From Sva-07 sp963710625 (GTDB lineage Bacteria > Actinomycetota > Acidimicrobiia > Acidimicrobiales > Ilumatobacteraceae): a stretch of 64,000 bases of DNA. Below the pieces are notes generated by a model. The model was not told where the DNA came from and searched no databases. It worked only from the letters and a program-made list of their open reading frames with translations. Where the stretch lies: assembly GCA_963710625.1 (NCBI GenBank), contig CAVQBG010000013.1, positions 268,239-332,238 on the forward strand, written 5' to 3'. The translations under genes and the position numbers were made by a program. Each line of letters begins with the position of its first letter. Positions within the stretch are counted from its first letter, which is position 1. Of the stretch, positions 46,231 to 55,388 are shown piece by piece.

Positions 46231-48369
46231 ATGACGACAGCACAGCGACGTACAAGAGTGGCGATCCTCGGAGGCGGCGTCGCCGGCATGACCGCTGCGT
46301 ACGAACTGACGGCGACGAAGGAGCTGCGCGAACGGTACGAGGTCACGGTCCACCAGATGGGGTGGCGTCTCGGAGGCAAAGGGGCCAGTGGCCGCAACGC
46401 CGAGCATGGCCAGCGAATCGAAGAGCACGGTCTGCACGTGTGGTTCGGTTTCTACGACAATGCGTTCGACGTCATGCGGCGGTGCTACGACGAACTCGCC
46501 CGCCCCCCGCATGCACCGTTGGCGACGTTCGAGGAGGCATTCACACCGTGCGACGAGATCGTTCTCGGTGAAGAGTACGAGTCGACGTGGCTGCTGCACA
46601 CGTTCGACGTCCCGCGCATGCCCGGCATTCCGGGAGCCGAGGGGGTGTTGCCGAGCCTGTGGGAACTCGTCGCTCGCGGGTTGGAGTGGGCAGCGGGCGC
46701 CTTCGCCGAACTCGAAAGCGACCTCGACCGGCTCGTCGGTGTCCAACCGAAGCACTCACACTGGCCCGGTCTCGTCCGACGAATCGCCGAACGTCTCGGT
46801 GAACGCCTGATCGGCGCCGAAGCGACCAGCCACGCCGAGCTGCTCGACTGGGCCCGTCGGCTCTGCCGAGATCTACTGGCCGATCCGGGGAACCATCACC
46901 ATCGCGGTCGGCTCCTGAGCGAGACGCTGCGCGACTTCAAGGACGCCATGTGGACGTTCTACGTCCGTGAGCATCTCGCCGACGCCGACCTGCGCAACTT
47001 CTTCATGACGCTCGACCTCTTCACGTCGATGCTCGTCGGTCTGATCGACGACGACGTCCTCGGCAACGGGTTCGCCGAACTCGAGGACGAGGAACTCCGT
47101 TCGTGGCTGCGCCGGCACGGAATGGAGCAGTACTCGCTCGACCACTCACCGGTGCTGCGGGGCTTCTACAGCGGCGGCTTCGCCTTCGAGGGCGGCAACA
47201 TCACGAAGCCGAACGTCGCCGCCGGCACGGCTGTTCACGCCATCCTTCGGATCTTCACTTACAAGGACTCGATCCTGCGCAAGATGCAGGCCGGCATGGG
47301 AGACACCGTTTTCACCCCGATGTACCAGGTGATGGAGCGACGCGGTGTCAAGTTCGAGTTCTTCCACCGGATCACCGATCTCGAGCTCTCCGACGACGGC
47401 ACGTCGATCGCTTCGATCGGAGTCGTCCAGCAGGCCGACCTGAACGACGGTGCGCCGTACCAGCCACTGGTCACGGTCCAGGGACTCGACTGTTGGCCGA
47501 GCCAACCCGACTGGAAGCAACTCGTGGACGGCGACCGACTCCGGCAGTCAGGGATCAACTTCGAGTACGGGCAGGACGCTCCGCACGCTCGAACCGATCG
47601 TCTGCGCCACGGTGACGACTTCGACGAGGTCGTCCTCGCCATCCCCGTCGGTGCACTCCCATCGATCTGCGCGGAGCTGATCGACAACGAACGGACGCCG
47701 CAGTTCGCCGCGATGGTCACGAACACCGCAACCACGATGACCCAGGCGTTCCAACTCTGGACCGACGAGACCGCGGACCAGCTCGGTTGGGCCCACAGCG
47801 GCAACTCGATCCTGACGGCGTACGTCGAGCCCGTCGACACCTACGCCGACATGAGCCATCTCATCGATCGAGAGGACTGGCCCGCGTCGGCCAAGGTGGC
47901 CAACATCGCCTACTTCTGCGGCGTGCTCGCCGACCTGCCGGGCGACGATCAAACGGTGGCCACCGAACGCGCCTACACCACCGCGGTCGACTGGGTCCGT
48001 CACGACATGAACCCGGTGTGGCCACGCAGCGACGACGGCGGCAGCTCGCCGTTCGACTGGGATGCGCTGGTGGACACCAGCGGGGCGACGGGGGTCGCAC
48101 GGATGCGATCGCAGTACTGGCGCGCCAACCTGCAACCCACCGAGCGGTACACGCTGTCGCTCACCGGGACGATGCAGTACCGCCTCGCGGCCGACGAGAG
48201 CGGCTACACGAACCTCGTCCTGGCCGGCGATTGGATCCGCAACGGCATCGATGCCGGCTGCGTGGAGGCATCCGTGATGTCGGGAATGCAGGCCTCACGA
48301 GCGATTTCTGGACAGCCGGCGGTCATCGTCGGAGAAGACCGATCCTGGTTGGAGGGCAGCCACACATGA
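46231..48369 (+). CDS. Large FAD-dependent oxidoreductase (amine-oxidase / carotenoid-desaturase-like)
   Basis: 712 residues. The Rossmann FAD motif is VAILGGGVAGMTAAYEL near residue 10, with WRLGGKGASGRN (the second R-x-G-G motif) at 48 and EEHGLHVWFGFYDNAF after it, as in phytoene desaturase/hydroxysqualene dehydroxylase-like flavoproteins. The C-terminal FAD segment is NLVLAGDWIRNGIDAGCVEA and SVMSGMQAS. An unusually long helical insert (about residues 110-300) separates these and makes the protein 150-200 residues longer than typical members. The substrate is unknown, probably hydrophobic. The ATG at 46231 follows GGGGGGAA. Its stop overlaps the next start as ATGA, so it is coupled to an acetoacetate-decarboxylase-like protein. 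Confidence 0.83.
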   Translation: MTTAQRRTRVAILGGGVAGMTAAYELTATKELRERYEVTVHQMGWRLGGKGASGRNAEHGQRIEEHGLHVWFGFYDNAFDVMRRCYDELARPPHAPLATFEEAFTPCDEIVLGEEYESTWLLHTFDVPRMPGIPGAEGVLPSLWELVARGLEWAAGAFAELESDLDRLVGVQPKHSHWPGLVRRIAERLGERLIGAEATSHAELLDWARRLCRDLLADPGNHHHRGRLLSETLRDFKDAMWTFYVREHLADADLRNFFMTLDLFTSMLVGLIDDDVLGNGFAELEDEELRSWLRRHGMEQYSLDHSPVLRGFYSGGFAFEGGNITKPNVAAGTAVHAILRIFTYKDSILRKMQAGMGDTVFTPMYQVMERRGVKFEFFHRITDLELSDDGTSIASIGVVQQADLNDGAPYQPLVTVQGLDCWPSQPDWKQLVDGDRLRQSGINFEYGQDAPHARTDRLRHGDDFDEVVLAIPVGALPSICAELIDNERTPQFAAMVTNTATTMTQAFQLWTDETADQLGWAHSGNSILTAYVEPVDTYADMSHLIDREDWPASAKVANIAYFCGVLADLPGDDQTVATERAYTTAVDWVRHDMNPVWPRSDDGGSSPFDWDALVDTSGATGVARMRSQYWRANLQPTERYTLSLTGTMQYRLAADESGYTNLVLAGDWIRNGIDAGCVEASVMSGMQASRAISGQPAVIVGEDRSWLEGSHT

Positions 48370-49319
48370 ACCCCTACGTCCAATACGGGGCCGTCACGAC
48401 CGGACCGCCACCGTTCCACTGCGCCGACGCGCGCATGTGGGCGTTCTTCATCGAGGCCGACCACGACAAGCTCGCCGCGATGTGCGACCGGGTGCTCAAC
48501 ACGCCGTCCGGCGGGGAGGTGCACTACGTCCCGCTGACCCGCCACGTCATGATCACCTTCGGAACCATGAACGTGACATCGATGCCGAAGCCGTACGACA
48601 CCATGGGCATGGTCGTCGAGCTGCACGCCGCGTTCTGGGTGTACACGGTCGCAGTCGAGAAGGAGGGCCCGGTACTCGTCGCCCAGCATCTCGCCTCGTT
48701 CATCCCCACGATCTTCGTGGCCAATCCGATCTCGCTCGCCGGCGGACGAGAGATCTTCGGATTCAACAAGGCGTGGGGCTGGGCCGAACTGCCCGACCCT
48801 GACGTGCTCGACCGGTTTCATCTCGACGTGTTCGGCGGCGACTTCGCCATTGGAACCTACGCGGGCCGCCATCCACTGATGACGCTCACCCGAGCCGACG
48901 CGACACCGCTGAAGCGCTCACCCATCGCCGACCTCGACCATGCGATCGAGACCCTGGTGGGCGACGTGCTCCCCGGTGACGGCGAGTTGATCGTGCCGGG
49001 ACTGCACATGGCCGAGTCGATCTACCATCAACTCCGTGACCGCACGATGGTCAACGTGTTCCTCAAGCAGTTCCGAGACGTCGCCAACGGCCTCCAGGCA
49101 TCGCAGCAGCAGATCATCGAAGCGGCCTCGAAGTTCGACACGATCGCGGTGCAGCGAGTTCACCACGACTACAACTTCGTGATGCAGCACCTCGACAGCC
49201 ACCCCTTCGCCGACCTGCTCGGCATCGCTCCCGAACAGACTGTGTCGACCGTGCTGCAAATCGATGCGGATTTCGTCCAGGAGGCGGGCTCGGTGGTGTT
49301 CGACGCCGCCGCACATTGA
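48366..49319 (+). CDS. Acetoacetate decarboxylase-like protein
   Basis: 317 residues of the ADC-like fold: FIPTIFVANPISLAGGREIF followed by GFNKAWGWAELP is the family core (G-R-E-x-x-G-F-x-K), with the Lys in the position of the Schiff-base lysine of acetoacetate decarboxylase. The N-terminal PPPFHCADARMWAFFIEADH and MVVELHAAFWVYTVAVEKEG agree. Many ADC-fold proteins are not decarboxylases but hydratase/aldolases or biosynthetic enzymes. It is translationally coupled to a large FAD oxidoreductase (ATGA at 48366) and probably to the cyclase/ATPase gene that follows, so the two enzymes should work on one substrate. Confidence 0.8.
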   Translation: MNPYVQYGAVTTGPPPFHCADARMWAFFIEADHDKLAAMCDRVLNTPSGGEVHYVPLTRHVMITFGTMNVTSMPKPYDTMGMVVELHAAFWVYTVAVEKEGPVLVAQHLASFIPTIFVANPISLAGGREIFGFNKAWGWAELPDPDVLDRFHLDVFGGDFAIGTYAGRHPLMTLTRADATPLKRSPIADLDHAIETLVGDVLPGDGELIVPGLHMAESIYHQLRDRTMVNVFLKQFRDVANGLQASQQQIIEAASKFDTIAVQRVHHDYNFVMQHLDSHPFADLLGIAPEQTVSTVLQIDADFVQEAGSVVFDAAAH

Positions 49320-49330
49320 GCGCCCGGGCC

Positions 49331-52300
49331 ATGTCCACGCCGCCCGCGTTACCGTCCGGAGTCGTCACCTTCCTCTTCACCGACGTCGTCGGATCGACGA
49401 GAACCTGGGAAGCCGAACCGGAAGCAATGTCGACCGCGCTCAAGATGCTCGACGCGATCATGACCGAGACGGTCGCCGAGAACGACGGCGTGCTCATCAA
49501 GATCCGGGGCGAGGGCGATTCCACCTTCAGCGTCTTCCAGTACGCATCGGATGCGCTCCACGCCGCCGTTGCCGCCCAGCGCAGGATCGCAGCCACACGG
49601 TGGCCCACCGCGCAACCGATCACGATGCGTGTGGCGATACACAGCGGCGAGGCGGAAGAACGCTCGGGCGACTACTACGGCCGCACCGTCAATCGGGCGG
49701 CTCGGGTCCGTTCGCTTGCTGGTGCCGGTGAGGTGCTCATCAGCCATGCGACACGCGAACTCGTCGCCGGGCGAGCGCCCGCGGGCGTCGACATCACCTC
49801 GCTCGGGTTGCTGCAACTCAAGGACATCAGAGCGCCCGAGGAGATCTTCGCGGTTCGGTTCGACGGCCAGCACGTGGCGCGTCCGAGCCAGGACGTCGCC
49901 CCTGAACCGACGACCGTGCGACTGCAATCGACCGTCGTTCGCGCCAGCGAGCGGCGCCTGGTCGGGCGGGAGCACGAACGGACGTTGCTCGGCAAGCTCA
50001 TCCGTACCGCGTCCGACCGAGACCGCCCAGTGGTGCTCGTCCAGGGGGAGGCTGGCCTCGGCAAGTCGGCGCTGTGCTGTCGGGTGGCCACCGAGGCCCA
50101 CGACGACGGAATGACCGTGCTCTTCGGCCGGTGCGAACCGGACCTCCCGACGCCGTTCAGGCCGTTCGTGGAGGCGCTCGGCCACTTCATCAGGGAGTGC
50201 GACGACGACGCATTGACCGCGATCGGATCCAAGGCGCTGCGCGAGCTGTCGAGCATCGTGCCCGATGTCGCCGTGCGACGGCCGAGCGTCACGATGGCGG
50301 TGCGAGCCGAGACCGATGTCGACCGGTTCATTCTGATGAATGCCATCGTGAAGACGTTGTCGGTGGCTGCGTCGAATTCGGCGGTCGTGCTGATCGTCGA
50401 CGATGCACACTGGGCAGACCAGGCGAGCCTGCAGATGCTCCGCCACCTCGTCCAGGCAGCCGACGACATCCGGCTCGCAGTGCTGGTCACCTATCGCAAC
50501 ACGGATCTCGACGACGCACACCCCATGCGTGCGTTGTTGGGAGATCTGCATCGGGAGCCCAACGTCGTCGAGGTCGAACTGACCGGCTTGACCACCAACG
50601 AGATCGTCGAACTGCTCCGCGCGCGCTTCATGTCCGAGGAGTCGGCAGGTGTCGACGGGGGACTGCAGGCGCTGGCCGAGGAGCTCAGGACGAACACGAA
50701 CGGCAATCCGTTCTTCACCGGTGAGATCATCCGGCAACTCAGCGACACCCATGCGTCAGGCATCCAGGGCGGGGCGATCGGCCTTCCGGATCTCCCCGAC
50801 AGCGTGGCGCACGTGGTCACTCAACGCGTCTCGCGGCACGGCGAGACCGCGAGGCAATTGTTGACGATCGCCGCAGTGTGCGGGTCGACGTTCGACGCCG
50901 GGGTGGTCGCACGACTCGCCGAGCTGTCAGAAGACCAGACGCTCGACCTGCTCGAGGAGATGCAACATGCAAACCTGGTCATCGAGACCTCCACGGTCGA
51001 GCGGTTCCAGTTCGCCCACGGGCTCGTCCGGCAGGTCCTGTACGACAGCTTGTCCAACACCCGCCGCGCTCGGCTGCACCGACGGGTCGCCGCCCAACTC
51101 GAAGCAGATGTCGGACCGAGTCACGCCGCGTCTGCGGCCGAGTTGGCACGTCACTGGGAACTCGGCGGCGCCGTCGGCGATCGGCCGAAGGTGGTGCACT
51201 ACGCCCTCGTGGCTGCCGAGCATGCGATGGCACAGCGGGCCCCCCAAGCGGCGATCGATCACTACTCCAGTGCGCTCGAACTGCTCGACCAGTCGGACCC
51301 GACCAGGCGCTGCGACGTTCTCACCGGTATCGGCGAGGCCCGCCGCCAACTCGGCCGGCCCGACTCCATCGACGCGTTGATCGCTGCGGCCGACCTCGCC
51401 GACGAACTCGGCGACACCGAGCGCTTGACCAGGGCCGTGCTGGCCGTCAACCGCGGAATGGTCACGTCGGCCGGCGAGGTGGACGCCGTCAAGATGGACG
51501 TGATCGACCGGGCACTCGACGCCGTCGGCACCGCAGACAGCGAATCACGTGCGCGACTGCTGGCGCTCCAGGGCGCTGAACTCCTCTACAACGGCGATTT
51601 CGAGACGCGACGAGCGATCAGCGACGAGGCGCTGGCGATCGCTCGTCGGCTCGGCGACCCCGCGACGCTCGTCCACGTTCTCAATGAGCGCTTCCTCACG
51701 ATCGCTGCGCCGAGCACCGCTCGGGAACGACTGGAGCACGCGGTCGAGGCGGAGGCGATCGCGGAGCAGATCGACGATCCGGTTGCCGAGTTCTTCGCTG
51801 CACTGGGCGGATCGTTGGCGTCACTCGAGTGTGGCGACGGGGCCGACTACTGCCGACGCCTCGACACGATGGGAGTGATCGCCGACGACCTCCGCCAGCC
51901 GATGCTGCGATGGATCTTCCTCTGGAACGACGCCGTGCGGATCATGAACCTCGGCGACCTCGATCGAGCGGACGAGGTTGCCAGCGCCTCGCTCCACCTC
52001 GGGCTGTCGCTCGAGCAACGCGATGCCTTCATCAACTACGCCGGCGTCGCTGGAAGCATCTTGGTGCATCGGGGTCGACTCGCCACGATGGTCGATGCAC
52101 TCGAAAGCGCCGTCAGCGACTATCCCGCGATCAGCTCGTACCGGGTGATCCACGCCGGAGCGATGGCTGCGGCCGGAGCAGTCGAACAGCCACTTGCAGT
52201 CCTCGACGACGTCCTGGCATCGGAGTTCGGTGACTTCGGCGACGACCTCTTTGCGGGGATTGCGCTGAGTTTCTGCGCCGAACTCGCCATCCACTTCGGG

Positions 52301-52627
52301 CACGACCGTGCTGCAGAAGCGCTGATCACGAAGCTCGAGCCCCACCGGGACCTCGTGGTCTGCGGTCCCACCAACTGCCGAGGCCCCTACGCACACTGGA
52401 TCGGCGGTTTGTACGGAGTGCTCGGCGATGCCGACGAAGCGGACCGTTGGTACGCGACGGCCGAGGAGATCAACGAGCGGCTCGGGTTCCCGTACTTCAG
52501 CGCGATGACCAAACTCGCTCGCGGGTCTGCACTCGGTGATGGCGCCATGATCGCCGAGGCCTCCGACATCGCAACGGCCCACGGGTTCGCCGGCGTGTCG
52601 GAACAATGTGCGTCGGCGCTGGCCTGA
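49331..52627 (+). CDS. Class III adenylate/guanylate cyclase fused to AAA ATPase and TPR-like region
   Basis: 1098 residues from ATG 49331 (a TTG at 49316 that overlaps the previous stop is the alternative). N-terminal cyclase homology domain: TFLFTDVVGSTRTW with metal ligand D18, VLIKIRGEGDSTFSVF with D63 and the substrate-specific Lys, and YYGRTVNRAARV with the transition-state Asn/Arg. All catalytic positions are filled, so activity is plausible. Then an AAA/STAND-type ATPase: Walker A GEAGLGKS near 240 and Walker B VLIVDDAHWAD near 352. The remaining ~500 residues are helical, TPR/MalT-like. No DNA-binding HTH is seen at the C-terminus, unlike LuxR-type relatives. It would make a cyclic nucleotide in response to a ligand sensed by the ATPase/TPR part. 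It lies directly downstream of the FAD oxidoreductase/ADC-like pair. Confidence 0.87.
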   Translation: MSTPPALPSGVVTFLFTDVVGSTRTWEAEPEAMSTALKMLDAIMTETVAENDGVLIKIRGEGDSTFSVFQYASDALHAAVAAQRRIAATRWPTAQPITMRVAIHSGEAEERSGDYYGRTVNRAARVRSLAGAGEVLISHATRELVAGRAPAGVDITSLGLLQLKDIRAPEEIFAVRFDGQHVARPSQDVAPEPTTVRLQSTVVRASERRLVGREHERTLLGKLIRTASDRDRPVVLVQGEAGLGKSALCCRVATEAHDDGMTVLFGRCEPDLPTPFRPFVEALGHFIRECDDDALTAIGSKALRELSSIVPDVAVRRPSVTMAVRAETDVDRFILMNAIVKTLSVAASNSAVVLIVDDAHWADQASLQMLRHLVQAADDIRLAVLVTYRNTDLDDAHPMRALLGDLHREPNVVEVELTGLTTNEIVELLRARFMSEESAGVDGGLQALAEELRTNTNGNPFFTGEIIRQLSDTHASGIQGGAIGLPDLPDSVAHVVTQRVSRHGETARQLLTIAAVCGSTFDAGVVARLAELSEDQTLDLLEEMQHANLVIETSTVERFQFAHGLVRQVLYDSLSNTRRARLHRRVAAQLEADVGPSHAASAAELARHWELGGAVGDRPKVVHYALVAAEHAMAQRAPQAAIDHYSSALELLDQSDPTRRCDVLTGIGEARRQLGRPDSIDALIAAADLADELGDTERLTRAVLAVNRGMVTSAGEVDAVKMDVIDRALDAVGTADSESRARLLALQGAELLYNGDFETRRAISDEALAIARRLGDPATLVHVLNERFLTIAAPSTARERLEHAVEAEAIAEQIDDPVAEFFAALGGSLASLECGDGADYCRRLDTMGVIADDLRQPMLRWIFLWNDAVRIMNLGDLDRADEVASASLHLGLSLEQRDAFINYAGVAGSILVHRGRLATMVDALESAVSDYPAISSYRVIHAGAMAAAGAVEQPLAVLDDVLASEFGDFGDDLFAGIALSFCAELAIHFGHDRAAEALITKLEPHRDLVVCGPTNCRGPYAHWIGGLYGVLGDADEADRWYATAEEINERLGFPYFSAMTKLARGSALGDGAMIAEASDIATAHGFAGVSEQCASALA

Positions 52628-52706
52628 GCGCGCGCTGGGCTCCTGCGCATCCCGCCCCGAGAAGACACCACCCCGAGTCGACGCCCGTGGCGGTCTTCCA
52701 GTACGC

Positions 52707-53642
52707 ATGAGCACTGTGATCGTGAGCCTCAAGGACAAGGTCGTGGCGTCGACGACATCGCTGTTCTCGCACGGCCCCAAGGCGCTCGAGCACACGCTCG
52801 ACCACCGTGGCGATCCGGGGCTCCTCGGACCCGACTCGGTTTCGTGGCGGGTGATCGGCGACGCCGCCGCATTCATCGGCGGCATCCGAGCACTGGTGGT
52901 GCAGACGGCACACCCCGAGGTCGTCGCCGGCGTCGAGGACCACTCCCGCTACCGCAAGGACCCCTTCGGCCGGCTCAACCGCACCTCGGTCTACGTGACC
53001 GAGACCACCTACGGAGCGATCGCCGAGGTCGAAGCCGCCGTTGCCGCAGTCCGCAGCGCCCACCGACCGGTCCGAGGGAGATCCGAGCGAGACCGGCCCT
53101 ACAGCGCCGGCAATCCCGAGATGGCGGCGTGGGTCCACAATGTGCTGACCGATTCGTTCCTCGAGGCGTTTCAGACCTACGGCCCACACCCGCTGAGCGC
53201 GGCCGAGGCCGACCGCTTCGTCGTGGAGCAGGCGAGAATCGGTGCCCTGCTCGACGCCTCACCGCTTCCCGAGACCGCCGAGGAACTCTCGCGATGGATC
53301 GCCGAGAACCCCGCGTTGGCGAGTTCAGCCGCACAGGCGAACGCGCTGAGATTCCTGCAGGACCCGCCACTGCCGGTCGGTGTCAAGCTCGGATACCGAC
53401 CGCTGTTCAACGCGGCCATCCCCACGATCCAGCCCTCCGTTCGCGACGTTCTCGATCTCCACCCCCGGCGCGGGAGCGAGCGGGTCGGTCGGGCGACGGT
53501 ACGAGCGCTCCGCTGGGCGCTCGGCTCGTCGCCGTCATGGCACATCGCGCTGGTCAGGTCGGGGGCGCCCGTGCCGCCCGGGCTGTTCCGTCAGCCCCTC
53601 CCGGCCCACGCTGCAGATCAGTCGGACACGGGACGGGAGTAG
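52707..53642 (+). CDS. DUF2236 / MpaB-like oxygenase family protein
   Basis: 311 residues. ALVVQTAHPEVVAGVEDHSR followed by YRKDPFGRLNRTSVYVTETT is the diagnostic core of the DUF2236 family. This includes the rubber oxygenase Lcp and fungal MpaB, where a conserved His ligates heme. PEMAAWVHNVLTDSFLEAF and LPVGVKLGYRPLFNAAIPTI follow as in other actinobacterial members. There is no signal peptide, so this copy is cytoplasmic. The actual substrate of the bacterial cytosolic members is generally unknown. It stands 79 bp after the cyclase gene on the same strand. Confidence 0.83.
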   Translation: MSTVIVSLKDKVVASTTSLFSHGPKALEHTLDHRGDPGLLGPDSVSWRVIGDAAAFIGGIRALVVQTAHPEVVAGVEDHSRYRKDPFGRLNRTSVYVTETTYGAIAEVEAAVAAVRSAHRPVRGRSERDRPYSAGNPEMAAWVHNVLTDSFLEAFQTYGPHPLSAAEADRFVVEQARIGALLDASPLPETAEELSRWIAENPALASSAAQANALRFLQDPPLPVGVKLGYRPLFNAAIPTIQPSVRDVLDLHPRRGSERVGRATVRALRWALGSSPSWHIALVRSGAPVPPGLFRQPLPAHAADQSDTGRE

Positions 53643-53718
53643 ACGTGCCCCTGAACGCGTGTCCGCCGGCCCGCTCGACACTCGAACCTGGTGCGGTTCC
53701 TTCGCTAGGTTGCCGATC

Positions 53719-54117
53719 ATGACGCCAACCACGCTGGTGGCCGCCGCCCGGGACTGCCGATCCAACGCGCACGTTCCCTACTCGAAGTTCCGTGCCGGAG
53801 CCGCCGTGCTGACCGATCAGGGCGACGTCGTCCCCGGGGTGATCGTCGAGAACGTCTCGCTCGGGCTGGCGATGTGCGCCGAACGTGTCGCGCTCTTCTC
53901 GACCGTTGCCCGCGGAGCCCGACCGCTGGCGTTGGCCCTCGTCGCACCCCGAACGGGCGAGGATCTCACCTGGCCGTGTGGCGCCTGCCTCCAAGTGGCA
54001 CTCGAGCTCGGTGGTCCGTCGATGCCGGTCTACACCAGCTCGGTCGGCGACGACGCCCCGCTCAGTGAGTCGACCGTCGCCGACCTCCTGCCGAACGGGC
54101 CCTTCGTCCGACGTTGA
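53719..54117 (+). CDS. cdd: Cytidine deaminase
   Basis: 132 residues, the length of homotetrameric bacterial cytidine deaminases, which convert cytidine or deoxycytidine to the uridine form in pyrimidine salvage. NAHVPYSKFRAGAAVLTDQG is the N-terminal substrate loop, VENVSLGLAMCAERVALFS carries the zinc Cys and proton-shuttling Glu, and WPCGACLQVALELG the other two zinc cysteines. After the P-C-G-x-C the usual Arg is replaced by Leu, a minor departure from the family. The ATG at 53719 fixes a standard N-terminus. Confidence 0.92.
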   Translation: MTPTTLVAAARDCRSNAHVPYSKFRAGAAVLTDQGDVVPGVIVENVSLGLAMCAERVALFSTVARGARPLALALVAPRTGEDLTWPCGACLQVALELGGPSMPVYTSSVGDDAPLSESTVADLLPNGPFVRR

Positions 54118-54208
54118 CGACGCCCGACATGCCGACGACACAACAGTTCCTGGTGTTGCGGGGCAGACCCCTGCGAGCCACGACTCGACGAGCTGACAGT
54201 CTTCGTTG

Positions 54209-54850
54209 ATGGGTGCCGCGAACCGGCCGGTTGCGCTGTTCGATCGTTGGTCCGTCACCTACGACGACCCCGGACTCCAACTGTTCACGTACCGCCCGAT
54301 CCACGATGCAGTCCTGGCGCGACTCGACGGCACCGAGCCAGGGACGTTGGTCGACCTGGGCTGCGGCACGGGCCAGCTGACACAGCGGCTGGTCCACACG
54401 TTCCCCGACGCCACCATCGTCGGCGTCGACCTCTCCGGCGGAATGCTCACCGAAGCCGCTGGTCGGCTTCGAGGAGCCGCCGGCGATGCCCGGCCCCTCG
54501 TGCAGGCCGACGCCGAGCAGCTGCCGTTCGCAGCGTCGACGGTCGACCTCGTCGTGTGCACGGAATCGTTCCACTGGTATCCGGACCAGGAGCGCACGCT
54601 GGGCGAACTCGCACGGGTGCTGAACCCCGGTGGCCGCCTGCTGATCGCATCGGTCGCCACGATGACCGGCGCCGGCGATCGGCTGCTCAGGCGGGCGACC
54701 GGTGCCGGCGGGAGGACCGTCCGTGCGCTCCCGCCTCACCGGATGCGTCAGCTGCTCGCTGGATCGGGATTCGAAGTGATCCACCAGCGCCGCATCCCCC
54801 GGCTCGGACTGCTCCCCTGGCCCGTCCTCACCGACGCACGCCGAGCCTGA
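54209..54850 (+). CDS. Class I SAM-dependent methyltransferase
   Basis: 213 residues. Motif I is LVDLGCGTGQLTQRLV near residue 47, motif II VGVDLSGGML, motif III ADAEQLPFAASTVDLVVCTE, and the post-III ARVLNPGGRLLIA, as in UbiE/Methyltransf_11 enzymes. The C-terminal part is short and has no substrate signature. The start is ATG 54209 (a TTG lies one codon before). It is followed by a 73-bp gap to the SRPBCC gene. Confidence 0.88.
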   Translation: MGAANRPVALFDRWSVTYDDPGLQLFTYRPIHDAVLARLDGTEPGTLVDLGCGTGQLTQRLVHTFPDATIVGVDLSGGMLTEAAGRLRGAAGDARPLVQADAEQLPFAASTVDLVVCTESFHWYPDQERTLGELARVLNPGGRLLIASVATMTGAGDRLLRRATGAGGRTVRALPPHRMRQLLAGSGFEVIHQRRIPRLGLLPWPVLTDARRA

Positions 54851-54923
54851 CGATCACGCTCTCGGCGAGGGCCAGACGGGCGATCCACCAGGACCGGAAT
54901 ACTCCGGGTCCATTCAGTGCTCA

Positions 54924-55388
54924 ATGGTCATGGCCCGTTACGTCGTCCACGTCCGCACCCCGATGCCGCCCGCCGAGGCGTTCGCGTACATGGCCGACCT
55001 CACGAACTTCGCCGACTGGGATCCCGGCGTCGCCTCGGTCGAACAGGTCGCGGGCGACGGCGCCGGCCCGGGCTCGGCGTTCGACGTCGCCGTCAAGTTG
55101 CCGGGCTGGACGATGACGTTGCGCTACGACACGGTCGCCTTCGACGACGAGTCGACCACGATGACGGCATTCGCCGAGAACGCGCTGTTGACGTCGGAGG
55201 ACACGATCACCGTCGAGCCCGGCGGTGAGGGCTCGGTCGTCACCTATGACGCGCAGCTGAAGCTGAAGGGCCTGCTCGGCCTGTCCGATCCGCTGCTCGG
55301 GCTGACGTTCAACCAGATCGGCGGCCGCGCTGCGACCGGGCTCGTCGAAGCGCTCGCCGGCGAACGCATCGCCGCATCGGCTGCATGA
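54924..55388 (+). CDS. SRPBCC (polyketide cyclase/START-like) lipid-binding protein
   Basis: 154 residues. RYVVHVRTPMPPAEAFAYMA followed by DLTNFADWDPGVASVEQVAG is the start of the SRPBCC helix-grip fold, followed by alternating strands and a long C-terminal helix (ATGLVEALAGERIAASA). It probably binds a hydrophobic ligand. The stop overlaps the start of the downstream SDR gene (ATGA at 55385), and this pairing suggests that it delivers or shapes the SDR substrate. A second ATG two codons in could be the real start. Confidence 0.82.
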   Translation: MVMARYVVHVRTPMPPAEAFAYMADLTNFADWDPGVASVEQVAGDGAGPGSAFDVAVKLPGWTMTLRYDTVAFDDESTTMTAFAENALLTSEDTITVEPGGEGSVVTYDAQLKLKGLLGLSDPLLGLTFNQIGGRAATGLVEALAGERIAASAA

